Assembly: GCF_039543665.1 (NCBI RefSeq)
Contig: NZ_BAABKE010000002.1
Span: forward strand, 248,001 to 312,000
DNA: 64,000 bases
Origin: Wohlfahrtiimonas larvae
Lineage (GTDB): Bacteria > Pseudomonadota > Gammaproteobacteria > Cardiobacteriales > Wohlfahrtiimonadaceae
Direction: 5' to 3'
This document shows, one piece after another, positions 43,912 through 53,975 of this stretch. Numbering within the stretch: position 1 is the stretch's first letter; the number at the start of each line of letters is the position of its first letter. The notes beneath the pieces are model-generated. The model saw nothing but the letters and a program-made list of their open reading frames with translations. It did not search any database and was not told the origin of the DNA. The translations under genes were made by a program, and so were the position numbers.

Positions 43912-45378
43912 TCATTCTTCGATCACACCTAGTATTTCACCTGCTTTTAATGCAATCCATAATTCTACAATATCTGCAGTAATATTGAGTTGTCGTTGCG
44001 TAATTTCTTGGATTTTTTGAATACGATAAACGAGCGTCTGTTTATGGATGTGTAAAATTTTGGCAGTTTTTTCCCATGCGCGATCATTTTCAAGAAACAT
44101 TTTAAGAGTATAAATATAACGAGTATTTTTACTTTGATCATTTGTATACAGTTTGCCTAAATTTAAGTCAAAGATCTTTTGTGCTTCTTCAATGCTTTTA
44201 GGTAATGTTTGGTTGGAATAGTTCTGTTCTGCATAGTACTGTGTCGGGAATTCTTTAGAGCAATTTTTAAAGGCTAAAGATGCTTCTCGGAATGCATTGT
44301 GGATTCTGTGTGTTTTTTGAATAGCATCGCTGATACCAATGAATGGAAATATTGTTATCAGCTTGGTTAGGTGAGATTTGTCTGCTAGTAAAATCACTCG
44401 ATCTTTTTTGAATAAAACTAGACCATTGATACTAAATTTAAAAAGAAGTTTTTTGTAATTGATATTTTTTTGAAGTTTAGCAATAAAAATACAACAATGA
44501 CTGATGTTAATGTGAAAGCTTGGAAGTTTCTTATCAATATAATTTTCATTCACCCCTTCATTTAAAATGTCATCTAATAGTTCACCGCTTTGGATTATCC
44601 TTTGATAAAAGTGATCTTTTTTACTTTCTAAGTATAGGCTAAAGAGTAGTGCTAGGTTTTGTAATAGATCTAAGCTGATTGTATTATCTGCAACAATCAA
44701 CATGAATCCTTGAGCTTTTAATGGAATGGTATGTAATGTGGTCGATGATTTTTGATAAATTTTTTGAATGTCTGTTGTTTTAAAATCAAAGTCTAATAAG
44801 CGGCTTTGAATACTCTCAGGTACAGGCGTGCAATTAAATAAGGTTTCTGTAGGGTCATCTGTATTAATGAGATATACAGGCATATTTAAAAGATTATGAA
44901 TACGAACCATTAAATCTTTGACATTATGTTCTTTGATCAACTCTTGGGTATTTTCATAAAGTACTTTGCTGAGTTGATGATTAATTAAGTCTTTATTGTC
45001 TTTATTAGCTTCATGAACGATGCGCGCAATCTCTATAAATGGTGTGTGGTAATCAATGAATAACACAGGGAACTTATATTGATTAGCCACCTCGATTAAT
45101 GTACTTAAATCATCTGGTGCACTCATATTGTCTGAGATCATTAAGCCTGATAAATCAGCATCTATAATTCTTTTTATGTAGTCTTTCTGTTTTTCAGGCG
45201 TTTTTGGGATACCTAATCCTGTTGTCATGATTAAGTAATTAGGTTGAACCCATTCACTCGGATTTTCTAATTCAGAAGTATGTGCCCAAACAATTTTTCT
45301 ATCTATCCCTTTGTTTTCACTTAATAATTTTATTTTAAGTGCTGGCATATTAATTAGGTTTCTGATGGTGAGTTGCAT
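43912..45378 (-). CDS. PucR-family transcriptional regulator of the adjacent gab-type operon
   Basis: 488 residues. An N-terminal PucR ligand domain is present (about 1-130: TIRNLINMPALKIKLLSENKGIDRKIVWAHTSELENPSEW...YLIMTTG). A C-terminal HTH_30 helix-turn-helix follows (TLKMFLENDRAWEKTAKILHIHKQTLVYRIQKIQEI, about 420-460). PucR-type activators control purine, amino acid or GABA use. It is divergent from the permease-gabT-gabD operon, and a perfect 18-bp palindrome lies 20 bp upstream of its start. AAAGGA precedes the ATG. Confidence 0.9.
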   Translation of the reverse strand: MQLTIRNLINMPALKIKLLSENKGIDRKIVWAHTSELENPSEWVQPNYLIMTTGLGIPKTPEKQKDYIKRIIDADLSGLMISDNMSAPDDLSTLIEVANQYKFPVLFIDYHTPFIEIARIVHEANKDNKDLINHQLSKVLYENTQELIKEHNVKDLMVRIHNLLNMPVYLINTDDPTETLFNCTPVPESIQSRLLDFDFKTTDIQKIYQKSSTTLHTIPLKAQGFMLIVADNTISLDLLQNLALLFSLYLESKKDHFYQRIIQSGELLDDILNEGVNENYIDKKLPSFHINISHCCIFIAKLQKNINYKKLLFKFSINGLVLFKKDRVILLADKSHLTKLITIFPFIGISDAIQKTHRIHNAFREASLAFKNCSKEFPTQYYAEQNYSNQTLPKSIEEAQKIFDLNLGKLYTNDQSKNTRYIYTLKMFLENDRAWEKTAKILHIHKQTLVYRIQKIQEITQRQLNITADIVELWIALKAGEILGVIEE

Positions 45379-45635
45379 GCTATCCTTTCATATTAATTTC
45401 ATACGATCGTATGAATTTACCATAAATTTCATTATTTTTATCTAATTGTTATAAATTGCATAACGCAATACTATCACTCGGTCAGAAAAATTATGATTTT
45501 GAGAGGTGTTGTTAAGTAAAGGTATCAGTAAAATGGCTTGAAATAGAGATTAATTGCAAATATATGAGACTTCACACTAGCTACAATTAGCATACTAATA
45601 TTAAGAAGCTCACTAAAGAGAAACGAGGAGAGGAT
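45379..45635. promoter_or_regulatory. Divergent promoter region with an 18-bp perfect palindrome
   Basis: TTCATACGATCGTATGAA at 45398-45415 is perfectly palindromic and lies 20-37 bp upstream of the PucR gene. That is the right place for an autoregulatory or shared operator. A weak rightward promoter could be TTCACA (45571-45576), 16-nt spacer, TACTAA (45593-45598). Confidence 0.6.
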
Positions 45636-46970
45636 ATGAATTCTATAAATACGGAAGGCTTGGTTCAGCCTGCCAATGGTTTTGCGAGTGCAGAACCTAT
45701 TGAGCGAGAGGGCAACAAGGCAACAGAAACTTTGGTTGCAAAGAAATTAACATTGCTAGAAGGTGTGGCAATGATTGTAGGAACAAATATTGGTGCGGGC
45801 GTTTTAGCGATTCCTTATGCATCAAGAAATTCAGGATTTTTACCACTGTTTTTATGGCTGATTGTGATCGGAACAATCACAACGATTACGATGCTTTATG
45901 TGGCGGAAGCATCTTTACGCACCAAATCACATTTCCAATTAAGCGGTTTAGCGCGTAAATACGTGGGTAAAATTGGCTCTTGGTTCATTTTTATTTCAAT
46001 TTTTGCCAACAGCACAGGTGCGTTGATCGCATATATGGCGGGCAGTGGCCGTTTGATGAATCAGCTATTTGGTATTCCTAATCAGTTTGGTAGTTTGATC
46101 TTTGCTGTGCCAGCCATTGGTATTTTATATGCAGGTTTAAAAGCTATTGGTAAAGGTGAAAAATATATCAGTATTACGATGGTTGCGCTTATTATCGTTT
46201 TATCTTTAGCAACAATTTTTAATGTGAACACCAAAATTGAGAATTTAATGGAAGGCCAATGGTCTTACATGATTCCAATCATTTATCTAGTTGTATTTGC
46301 ATATTCTGCACAGTACATTGTGCCTGAAATAGCTCGTGGTTTTGCACATAAACCGAAACAATTGCCAAAAGCGATAGTGATCGGCATGATCTGTACATTC
46401 TTATTATTATCAACAGTTGCTTTATCTGTGATTTCCTTAGCAGGTATCAATGAAGTGGATGAAATTGCAACGATCACTTGGGGACGTTATTTAGGTTCTT
46501 GGGCTGCATTAACGGCTAATTTATTTGCATTATGTGCGATGTTGACATCTTATTGGGGATTGGGCGGTAGCTATTTTACTAATATCTTTGATCAGTTCAA
46601 GTTGGGTTCAGAAACCAATAAATTACGTCGTTTAACTGTTTTAGCAATCATTTCTGTACCACCATTCATTTTAGCTTATAGAGAAATGGTTTCATTTGGT
46701 CGTGCATTGGAGTTTGCAGGTGCTGTGGGCGGTGTGATTTTAGCGATCGTACCAATTCTTATGCTGAGAAGTTCACGCAAGCATGGTGATTTAACACCTG
46801 AATGGCAGTGTAATCGTTTCATTACAAGCCCAATGATCCAAACAATCATAGTTTTACTATATAGCTTTGCAGCCATCTATGCTGTGTGTGACTTGCTATA
46901 TAACATCGATTTGTTACCAACATCCATTGAAGAGATGTTGATCAGCTTGAATGTGTTTGTTCCTAAATAA
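45636..46970 (+). CDS. Aromatic/HAAAP-type amino acid permease, first gene of a gab operon
   Basis: 444 residues with about 11 helices. It has a hydrophilic N-terminal tail of ~35 residues, then the family motif EGVAMIVGTNIGAGVLAIPYASRNSGF. This matches the Trp/Tyr permease (HAAAP) family and not the GabP/APC-AAT type. GAGGAGAGG precedes the ATG. Because gabT and gabD follow, the likely substrate is GABA or a related omega-amino acid, but the family usually moves aromatic amino acids, serine or threonine. Substrate not certain. Confidence 0.85.
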   Translation: MNSINTEGLVQPANGFASAEPIEREGNKATETLVAKKLTLLEGVAMIVGTNIGAGVLAIPYASRNSGFLPLFLWLIVIGTITTITMLYVAEASLRTKSHFQLSGLARKYVGKIGSWFIFISIFANSTGALIAYMAGSGRLMNQLFGIPNQFGSLIFAVPAIGILYAGLKAIGKGEKYISITMVALIIVLSLATIFNVNTKIENLMEGQWSYMIPIIYLVVFAYSAQYIVPEIARGFAHKPKQLPKAIVIGMICTFLLLSTVALSVISLAGINEVDEIATITWGRYLGSWAALTANLFALCAMLTSYWGLGGSYFTNIFDQFKLGSETNKLRRLTVLAIISVPPFILAYREMVSFGRALEFAGAVGGVILAIVPILMLRSSRKHGDLTPEWQCNRFITSPMIQTIIVLLYSFAAIYAVCDLLYNIDLLPTSIEEMLISLNVFVPK

Positions 46971-47034
46971 TTTTATCTACTAAATCATTCAAAAATTTTA
47001 AATTTATTTAATATTATATTTCAGGAGTTTTATC

Positions 47035-48327
47035 ATGAGTAATTTACAAGCATTGCGTGAAAAATATGTTGCGCGTGGCGTGAGTACTGGTAATTTGAAT
47101 GTTGCAGTGACAGCAAAAAATGCAACCGTAGTGATGGAAGATGGTAGAGAATATATCGATTTTGCAGGTGCAATCGGTGTGATGAATGTAGGCCATAGCC
47201 ATCCAAAAGTAATCGAAGCTGTTAAAGCACAATTAGAACATTTTACGCATCCAGGTTTTAACGTTGTGATGTATGAAGGTTACATTCAAGTGTGTAAAAA
47301 GCTTTGTGAAATTACAGCAGGTGATCATGAAAAGAAAGCGATTTTATTAAATTCAGGTGCTGAAGCGGTAGAAAATGCTGTAAAAATTGCGCGTCGTTTT
47401 ACAGGTAAATCAGGTGTTGTTGTATTTAACCGAGCATTTCATGGCCGTACAAACTTAACAATGGGCATGACAAGCAAAGTTAAACCTTATAAAGAAGGTT
47501 TCGGTCCATTTAACTCAGATGTATTCCAAGCACCGTTCCCATTCACTTATGAACGTCCAAAAGGCATGAGTGAAGATCAATATATTGATGGTGTGATTGC
47601 TGCTTTTGATGAATTCTTTAGAGGTACAACTTGCCCAAGCATGGTTGCTTGCGTGGTGATGGAGCCTGTTCAAGGTGAAGGTGGATTCATCATTCCACCT
47701 AAACGCTTTGTTGAACATGTTTATAATTTCTGCCAAGAAAATGGCATTGTGTTTGTGGCAGATGAAATACAAGCAGGTTTTAGCCGTACAGGTAAATTAT
47801 TTGCAATGGAACACTTCGGTATCGTGCCTGATTTGATGACAACATCTAAATCATTAGCAGCAGGTATGCCTTTAAGTGCTGTAGTTGGTCGTGCGGAAAT
47901 CGTGAATGAGCCAACTGCTGGTCAATTAGGTGGTACATTTGCAGGTAATCCATTGGCTTGTGCTGCAGCGTTGGCTGTGATGGATATTGTTGAAGAAGAA
48001 AAATTGAACGAAAAATCTGAAATCTTGGGGGCTAAATTAGAAGCATTCTTGGTTGATATGCAAAAAACACATACTTACATCGGTGATATCCGCCGTTTAG
48101 GGGCAATGGTTGCTGCTGAATTGACAGATCCAGAAACAGGATTGCCTGATGCAAAACGCACAGCGATTATTACAAAATATGCAAATGATAATGGCTTATT
48201 ATTGCTATCAGCGGGCTTAAATTATAATGTTATCCGTTTCTTATCACCATTAACCATCAGCGATGAAGAATTGGCAAAAGGTTTGGCAATTCTAGAAGCA
48301 GGTTTAGTAGAAGCAAGTAAAAACTAA
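47035..48327 (+). CDS. gabT: 4-aminobutyrate aminotransferase
   Basis: 430 residues, class III PLP aminotransferase. Motifs are LLNSGAEAVENAVKIAR, HGRTNLTMGMT, EPVQGEGGFI, and ADEIQAGFSRTG. TTSKSLAAGMPLSAVVG supplies the PLP lysine. It converts GABA plus 2-oxoglutarate to succinic semialdehyde plus glutamate. 5-aminovalerate or other omega-amino acids are possible. AGGAG precedes the ATG. The next gene starts 17 bp on. Confidence 0.92.
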   Translation: MSNLQALREKYVARGVSTGNLNVAVTAKNATVVMEDGREYIDFAGAIGVMNVGHSHPKVIEAVKAQLEHFTHPGFNVVMYEGYIQVCKKLCEITAGDHEKKAILLNSGAEAVENAVKIARRFTGKSGVVVFNRAFHGRTNLTMGMTSKVKPYKEGFGPFNSDVFQAPFPFTYERPKGMSEDQYIDGVIAAFDEFFRGTTCPSMVACVVMEPVQGEGGFIIPPKRFVEHVYNFCQENGIVFVADEIQAGFSRTGKLFAMEHFGIVPDLMTTSKSLAAGMPLSAVVGRAEIVNEPTAGQLGGTFAGNPLACAAALAVMDIVEEEKLNEKSEILGAKLEAFLVDMQKTHTYIGDIRRLGAMVAAELTDPETGLPDAKRTAIITKYANDNGLLLLSAGLNYNVIRFLSPLTISDEELAKGLAILEAGLVEASKN

Positions 48328-48344
48328 TAAAGGATCATAATTCA

Positions 48345-49733
48345 ATGAATGAATTGAAAGTTTATAATCCTGCAACAGGTGATCTATTGGCAACTTTGCC
48401 AATGGATACTCAGGATGAAATTATTGCAAAGTTAAAGTCAGGGCATGATGCATTAGCAACTTGGCGTAATACTTCTGCTTATGAGCGTTCTACTTTGATT
48501 TCAAAATGGGCTGATTTGATCATGCAACACAAAGAGTCCATTGCAAAAATTATGACGGAAGAAAATGGCAAACCTTATAAAGAATCATTGGGTGAGGTTG
48601 CTTATGCAGTCAGTTACCTAACTTGGTATGCAGAAGAAGCGAAACGAGTTTATGGTCGCACCATTCCAGCAGGTTCAATGAATAAACGTATCATTGTAAC
48701 GCGGCAAGGTGTTGGATTGGTTGCGGCTATTACTCCTTGGAATTTTCCAGCTGCAATGATGACACGTAAAGCAGGGCCGGCCTTGGCAGCTGGCTGCACG
48801 TTTATCGTAAAACCAGCAGAAGATACACCATTGACGATGATTCGTTTAGTGGAGTTAGCACATGAGGCAGGTATTCCCAAAGATGTTGTGCAGTGTGTGA
48901 TTGGTGAAGGTGCTAAAGTTGGCCCTGTGTTCACAGAGAGTCAATATGTGCGCAAGATTACATTCACAGGTTCAACGCCAGTAGGCAAACGTTTAATCAG
49001 TGAAAGTTCCAATACCGTAAAACATGTTTCTATGGAATTGGGTGGGCATGCACCATTCATCATCTGTGAAGATACTGATATTGATTTTGTGATTGGTCAG
49101 GCTATTGCATCTAAGTTCCGTAATGCTGGCCAAACTTGTGTATGTGCGAATCGTTTCATTGTGCATAAGAATGTATTGGCTGAATTCAGTGAGAAATTTG
49201 CTGCAGCAGCCAAGGCGTTAAAAGTTGGTAATGGCATGGATGAAAGCACTGATATTGGTCCTTTGATCAATAAAAAAGGTTTTGACAAGGTTGCTGCACA
49301 AATTGAAGATGCCAAAGCAAAAGGTGCTTCTGTATTGGCGGGTGGTAATGTGATTGTGGATACAGAGAAAAATACATTTTTTGTCGAGCCAACAGTATTG
49401 GGAAATGTCACATTGGACATGGATATTATGTGCGATGAAACATTTGGCCCTGTTGCACCAATCATTGGTTTTGAATCCATTGATGAAGCTTTGGAAATTG
49501 CTAATGGTACACCATTTGGATTAGCAGCTTACTATTTCACAAATAATTACAAAACAGGCATTTATCTTCAAGATAACCTTGATTTTGGTATTATTGGTTG
49601 GAATGATGGCTTGCCAAGTGCTGCACAAGTGCCGTTTGGTGGTTTTAAAGAAAGTGGCTTAGGCCGGGAAGGTGGAATCGAAGGCATTGAGCCTTACTTA
49701 GAAACTAAATATTTATCTATAGGTAATTTATAG
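48345..49733 (+). CDS. gabD: Succinate-semialdehyde dehydrogenase
   Basis: 462 residues. It oxidises succinic semialdehyde to succinate, feeding the TCA cycle. It has ITPWNFPAAMMTRK, KPAEDTPLT, FTGSTPVGKRL, MELGGHAPFI with the catalytic Glu, and GQTCVCANRF with the nucleophile Cys. KESGLGREGGIEGIEPYLETKY is near the C-terminus, typical of the GabD class. It completes the permease-gabT-gabD operon and is followed by a strong terminator. Confidence 0.93.
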   Translation: MNELKVYNPATGDLLATLPMDTQDEIIAKLKSGHDALATWRNTSAYERSTLISKWADLIMQHKESIAKIMTEENGKPYKESLGEVAYAVSYLTWYAEEAKRVYGRTIPAGSMNKRIIVTRQGVGLVAAITPWNFPAAMMTRKAGPALAAGCTFIVKPAEDTPLTMIRLVELAHEAGIPKDVVQCVIGEGAKVGPVFTESQYVRKITFTGSTPVGKRLISESSNTVKHVSMELGGHAPFIICEDTDIDFVIGQAIASKFRNAGQTCVCANRFIVHKNVLAEFSEKFAAAAKALKVGNGMDESTDIGPLINKKGFDKVAAQIEDAKAKGASVLAGGNVIVDTEKNTFFVEPTVLGNVTLDMDIMCDETFGPVAPIIGFESIDEALEIANGTPFGLAAYYFTNNYKTGIYLQDNLDFGIIGWNDGLPSAAQVPFGGFKESGLGREGGIEGIEPYLETKYLSIGNL

Positions 49734-49742
49734 TTTTCTATG

Positions 49743-49786
49743 AAAAAAGCGTTATATATTTTTAATAATATATAACGCTTTTTTGT
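49743..49786. terminator. Terminator after gabD
   Basis: An 18-bp near-perfect stem, AAAAAAGCGTTATATATT / AATATATAACGCTTTTTT, with a 6-nt loop and T run. Confidence 0.92.
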
Positions 49787-49858
49787 GTTAAGGTGTTGTG
49801 CATAAATAAGATATATGTCGCTGACTGTCAATAATAGCAAGAAGGGAGGGTTATATAA

Positions 49859-50152
49859 ATGTTCAAAAAACTTTGTATAGTAACTTTAGTAGTTGCATCG
49901 TTGAATTATGCCAATGCCGTTGAAATAGATGAAACTCATGCTTCAATACTACCTGAGGATGTTCAGTTACTATTAAAAAAATCACAAGAATGTGCATATT
50001 GGATTGATCAATGGGATCATAACTTAGATGAACCACATAAAAAACATATTGAGATTAATGTCAATAATATATGTTTTTCAATCATTGAGGAACGAACACA
50101 TTTGATGGAAAAATATAAAGATTCACCTGAAATTCTTGAACATTTACAATAG
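49859..50152 (+). CDS. Small hypothetical periplasmic protein
   Basis: 97 residues. It has a signal peptide (FKKLCIVTLVVASLNYANA, cleavage before VEIDE). The mature part is ~77 residues, acidic, with two cysteines (QECAYW and NNICFS) about 30 residues apart, which may form a disulfide. GGGAGGG lies upstream of the ATG at 49859. I recognise no family. It stands alone between the gabD terminator and convergent holC. Confidence 0.65.
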   Translation: MFKKLCIVTLVVASLNYANAVEIDETHASILPEDVQLLLKKSQECAYWIDQWDHNLDEPHKKHIEINVNNICFSIIEERTHLMEKYKDSPEILEHLQ

Positions 50153-50166
50153 AAAATATAATGTAT

Positions 50167-50598
50167 TCATAGCTTTATTGTTTTAGGCTCGATACCTTGT
50201 TGACGATAGAATTTGAATCTCTCACGACCACGCGCTAAATAACTAGGTTCACTGTATAAGATTTCAATGATGCGATTATATTGATTGAAATTTTCAGGTA
50301 CATGATCTGCTAATTGAATGAGTAGGTCTTTTTTAGGTGTATTAGGTTCAAAGTTTGCGAGAATGATATGATCAATATCATCTACTTCATCATTACTATT
50401 GACTAAAATATGTGGAATAAAACTCGTTTCTGAAAATGACCATAAATAATCATCGATAGGCTGTAGTATTTGAGGATGGTTACTGTAAATAAGGACTTGA
50501 TTCTCTGCGGCATAAGCCTTAATGGTTAGTTTTACAATAGTTTTATAAAAGTCCTTGATATTGTTGCTTTCTAGTACATAAAAAGATACATTTGGCAT
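50167..50598 (-). CDS. holC: DNA polymerase III chi subunit HolC
   Basis: 143 residues. It has a HolC-like N-terminus (VSFYVLESNNIKDFYKTIVKLTIKAYAAENQVLIYS), then YLWSFSETSFIPHIL and ANFEPNTP motifs. The chi subunit links the clamp loader to SSB on the lagging strand. It ends with a ~30-residue tail (YLARGRERFKFYRQQG) typical of the family. It is divergent from tgt and separated from pepA, its usual neighbour. Confidence 0.9.
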   Translation of the reverse strand: MPNVSFYVLESNNIKDFYKTIVKLTIKAYAAENQVLIYSNHPQILQPIDDYLWSFSETSFIPHILVNSNDEVDDIDHIILANFEPNTPKKDLLIQLADHVPENFNQYNRIIEILYSEPSYLARGRERFKFYRQQGIEPKTIKL

Positions 50599-50711
50599 AA
50601 TTCTTTCACAAAATAAAAGTATTGTATGAAGTTTTTCTGAAAAAATCAGGATTAAAGGTTAAAATCCACGGTTTATATTTATTCCTATTGTAGATTAGGA
50701 CATTAGAATTC

Positions 50712-51821
50712 ATGAAATTTTCATTATTATCGACAGATGGCAATGCTCGCCGTGGTCGATTGACATTTGAAAGAGGTGTCGTTGAAACACCTATCTTTAT
50801 GCCTGTGGGTACAATTGCTACTGTTAAAGGTTTAACGCCAAAGAATTTGTTAGAAGCCAATGCTCAGATTATTTTGGGCAATACATTTCATTTATGGTTG
50901 CGTCCTGGTTTAGATGTGATCAATGCACATGGTGATCTGCATGATTTTATGAAATGGGATAAGCCAATTTTAACGGATTCAGGTGGGTTCCAAGTGTTTT
51001 CATTGGCAGAACTCCGTAAAATCACTGAAGAAGGTGTGACTTTTAGATCGCCATTTGATGGTCGTAAATGCTTTTTAGATCCTGAAACGTCAATGGAAAT
51101 TCAGCGTCGCTTGGGTTCTGATATTGTGATGGCATTTGACGAATGCACACCATATCCTGCAGATTATGAAACGGCACGGAAGTCGATGGAAATGTCTATG
51201 CGTTGGGCAAAACGTTCTAAAGATGCCTTTGAAGGTAATCCTAATGCGCTATTTGGTATTGTACAAGGTGGAATGCATGAGGAATTGAGAACTCGTTCCA
51301 TTGAAGCATTGTTAGACATTGATTTCCATGGTTATGCTGTGGGAGGCTTGGCTGTTGGTGAGCCAATGGAAGAGCGTCATCGTATTTTAGAACATTTAAC
51401 ACCTCAAATGCGTGCTGATAAACCACGTTATTTAATGGGGGTTGGTAAGCCAGAAGATTTGATAGAAGGGGTTGAACGTGGTATTGATATGTTTGACTGC
51501 GTAATGCCGACACGTAATGCGCGTAATGGCCATTTATTCACACGTTATGGTGATGTACGCATTCGAAATGAAAAGTATAAATTTGATACTAATCCTGTGG
51601 ATCCAAGTTGTTCATGTTATACCTGTCAAAATTTCTCACGTAGCTATTTACGCCATTTAGATAAAACAAAAGAAATTTTGGGTGCACATTTAAATAGCAT
51701 TCATAATATTCATTATTATTTACAATTGATGCAAGAAATTCGTGATAGTTTAGATGCGGGCAAGTTCCAAGAGTTTAAACGTAAGTTCTATAGCGATCGC
51801 CAAACTCTTTCAAAGGATTAA
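50712..51821 (+). CDS. tgt: tRNA-guanine transglycosylase
   Basis: 369 residues. It exchanges G34 for preQ1 in tRNAs with GUN anticodons, in queuosine synthesis. It has TDSGGFQVFSL with the general-base Asp, DECTPYP, GIVQGG, DMFDCVMPTRNARNG, and the zinc site CSCYTC plus a distal His. The usual queA and yajC neighbours are missing; lptF starts 3 bp after the stop. Confidence 0.97.
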   Translation: MKFSLLSTDGNARRGRLTFERGVVETPIFMPVGTIATVKGLTPKNLLEANAQIILGNTFHLWLRPGLDVINAHGDLHDFMKWDKPILTDSGGFQVFSLAELRKITEEGVTFRSPFDGRKCFLDPETSMEIQRRLGSDIVMAFDECTPYPADYETARKSMEMSMRWAKRSKDAFEGNPNALFGIVQGGMHEELRTRSIEALLDIDFHGYAVGGLAVGEPMEERHRILEHLTPQMRADKPRYLMGVGKPEDLIEGVERGIDMFDCVMPTRNARNGHLFTRYGDVRIRNEKYKFDTNPVDPSCSCYTCQNFSRSYLRHLDKTKEILGAHLNSIHNIHYYLQLMQEIRDSLDAGKFQEFKRKFYSDRQTLSKD

Positions 51822-51824
51822 TTG

Positions 51825-52889
51825 ATGCGCATTATCCGCCACTATATTTCTAAAGAAGTATTATTTACATTTGGTGCAACATTAATTGTTCTTTTAGCAA
51901 TTTTGTTGGTCCAACGTCTAGCTTTGATGTTGAATGAAGTGATCAGTGGTGGAATATCTCCGAATATTATTTTATCAATGATTGGAGTGCAGGTTTTACG
52001 ATTTATTGCCGAATTAGTCCCCTTAAGTTTTTTATTAGCATCAATTGCTGCATTTGGGCGTTTATATAAAGATTCTGAGATGGTGGCAATGTTTGCCTTA
52101 GGTATGCCATTATCAACTTTATATCGTTTATTATTTCAATTGGCTATTCCTCTGTCCATCATATTGCTATTATTGAATTTTTTTCTGATCCCTCATTTTT
52201 CTTTGCGGTTTCATGATATTCAGCAACAAGCACGAGAAGAGGCTCAGTTAACGATCATTAAGGCAGGGACTTTTAAAGAGCTATCACGAGGTAAAAATAT
52301 TGTCTATGTTCGTGAGATTTCTGATAATCAGCAGGAGATCAAAGATGTTTTTATTAAAACCTTAGAAAATGATGGTGCATATTCAGTTACTCTAGCAAAA
52401 ACGGGTCAACAAGAAATAGATGTTCAGACTGGTATTCGTTTTTTAGTTTTGAATGATGGCAAGCGTTATACATTTTTCCAAAATGGTGGAGTTGATATTT
52501 TGGATTATGATGAAATTATTTTAAGACTAGATAGTACTGTTGAGCAAATGATACCTAAGATGGCAGCCTTTTCGAGTGCAGATATATTTGCTAGGCTTGA
52601 TTTAATTTTCTTTCAGATGGAGTTTGAAAGGCGTTTATCTGCTTCCATTAGTTTATTGATACTCGTAATAATGATTCCTGCATTGGCTCATTCAGGGCCT
52701 AGGCAGGGGCGCTTTGGTAATTTATTGGCTGCAATTTTTGTATATGTTATTTATTTTAATCTATTGAATTTAGCGCAAACTTGGATGAGAAAAGGGACGA
52801 CTCCATATTGGCTAGGGATATGGTGGGTACATATTGTGATGTTAGTGATTGCTGCTGTAATTGCGTATCGATTCAGTAAACGGATGTGA
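51825..52889 (+). CDS. lptF: LPS export ABC transporter permease LptF
   Basis: 354 residues, YjgP/YjgQ family. Six membrane helices flank a periplasmic beta-jellyroll (about residues 130-255). It begins MRIIRHYISKEVLFTFGATLIVL and contains RLYKDSEMVAMFALGMP. With LptG and LptB it extracts LPS from the inner membrane. ATG 51825 has AAGGA upstream. It overlaps lptG. Confidence 0.95.
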   Translation: MRIIRHYISKEVLFTFGATLIVLLAILLVQRLALMLNEVISGGISPNIILSMIGVQVLRFIAELVPLSFLLASIAAFGRLYKDSEMVAMFALGMPLSTLYRLLFQLAIPLSIILLLLNFFLIPHFSLRFHDIQQQAREEAQLTIIKAGTFKELSRGKNIVYVREISDNQQEIKDVFIKTLENDGAYSVTLAKTGQQEIDVQTGIRFLVLNDGKRYTFFQNGGVDILDYDEIILRLDSTVEQMIPKMAAFSSADIFARLDLIFFQMEFERRLSASISLLILVIMIPALAHSGPRQGRFGNLLAAIFVYVIYFNLLNLAQTWMRKGTTPYWLGIWWVHIVMLVIAAVIAYRFSKRM

Positions 52890-53947
52890 TGATGATAAAG
52901 ATAGATCGTTATATTTTATGGACAACATTCATCACGGTGATTGGTAGCTTAGTTTTGTTATCCATTATTGAAACTTTTTTTACGTTTTTAAATGAATTGG
53001 GTGATGTTGGCCAAGATGATTATAAGATTACAGATGTATTACTATATTTGTTATATGATTTACCTGTTCGTTTGAATCGCATGATTCCCATGGGACTTTT
53101 ATTAGGGATTTTGATCGGATTGGGGCAATTAGCATCAACGAATGAGCTCACAGTTATGCGGGCAGCAGGCCTCAGTAAATTCCGTGTTCTATGTGGTGCT
53201 ATTTTTACAGTTATTATTATGAGTATTTTTTCATTTTTATTGAGTGAAAATATAATACCTAAGACATCTATACAAGCAGAATTATACCAAAATAAACAGA
53301 GCACTAATGAAATAGTGCAAGATGGCTTTTGGGCAATTTCTAATTCAGAAATAGTGAATGTTTCTGCAATTCATGATGGAAACTTAAAAAATATCACAAT
53401 GTTTGATATTGAGGATCAGAGCATTAAAAGTATTATTCAATCACCTAATGCATATCTAGACCGCAGAGATTGGATTATGTCAGATGTAACAACAACAATT
53501 TTTAATGAAGAATCGATTACGCGCCAAGATGAAGGTAATCTTACTTTTCCTAATTTAATTGATCAGCGTATTTTGGACGCTTTAATTGCTAAACCTGAAA
53601 ACTTATCAGCTAAGAATTTATGGCGTTTTATTCGTTATATGGAAAAGAATGGCTTAGATAGTGCAGAATATCGATTAGCATTTTGGACAAAAGTATTCAG
53701 TCCTTTTATGAATTTTGTGATGTTGGTGATTGTTGCACCATTAGTTTTTTCACAAAATCGTCAAGGTAATTTGGGTATGCGTATTTTCTTGGGGATTATG
53801 ATAGGTTTGATCATTTATCTTGCAACTAGGATTTTGAGTCATACAATTTTAATTTTTGGCTATCCACCTATTGCAGGTGCAATTTTACCAATCGTTGTAG
53901 CGCTGCTGATCGCCTTTATATTATTTAAATTTGTGGCATCTAAATAA
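52889..53947 (+). CDS. lptG: LPS export ABC transporter permease LptG
   Basis: 352 residues, paralogue of LptF. It has IDRYILWTTF at the start, then QLASTNELTVMRAAGLS, the coupling-helix region, and six helices around a periplasmic domain. Start choices GTG 52886, ATG 52889 and ATG 52892 lie next to one another; 52889 overlaps the lptF stop. It is followed 28 bp later by the EEP gene. Confidence 0.95.
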   Translation: MMIKIDRYILWTTFITVIGSLVLLSIIETFFTFLNELGDVGQDDYKITDVLLYLLYDLPVRLNRMIPMGLLLGILIGLGQLASTNELTVMRAAGLSKFRVLCGAIFTVIIMSIFSFLLSENIIPKTSIQAELYQNKQSTNEIVQDGFWAISNSEIVNVSAIHDGNLKNITMFDIEDQSIKSIIQSPNAYLDRRDWIMSDVTTTIFNEESITRQDEGNLTFPNLIDQRILDALIAKPENLSAKNLWRFIRYMEKNGLDSAEYRLAFWTKVFSPFMNFVMLVIVAPLVFSQNRQGNLGMRIFLGIMIGLIIYLATRILSHTILIFGYPPIAGAILPIVVALLIAFILFKFVASK

Positions 53948-53975
53948 GATTTAATCGCTTTGGTAAGGGATTAAG

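Noticed and set aside
49097..49480. 127-codon minus-strand frame inside gabD
   Set aside because: Shadow of gabD; codon composition and lack of a start signal argue against a gene.
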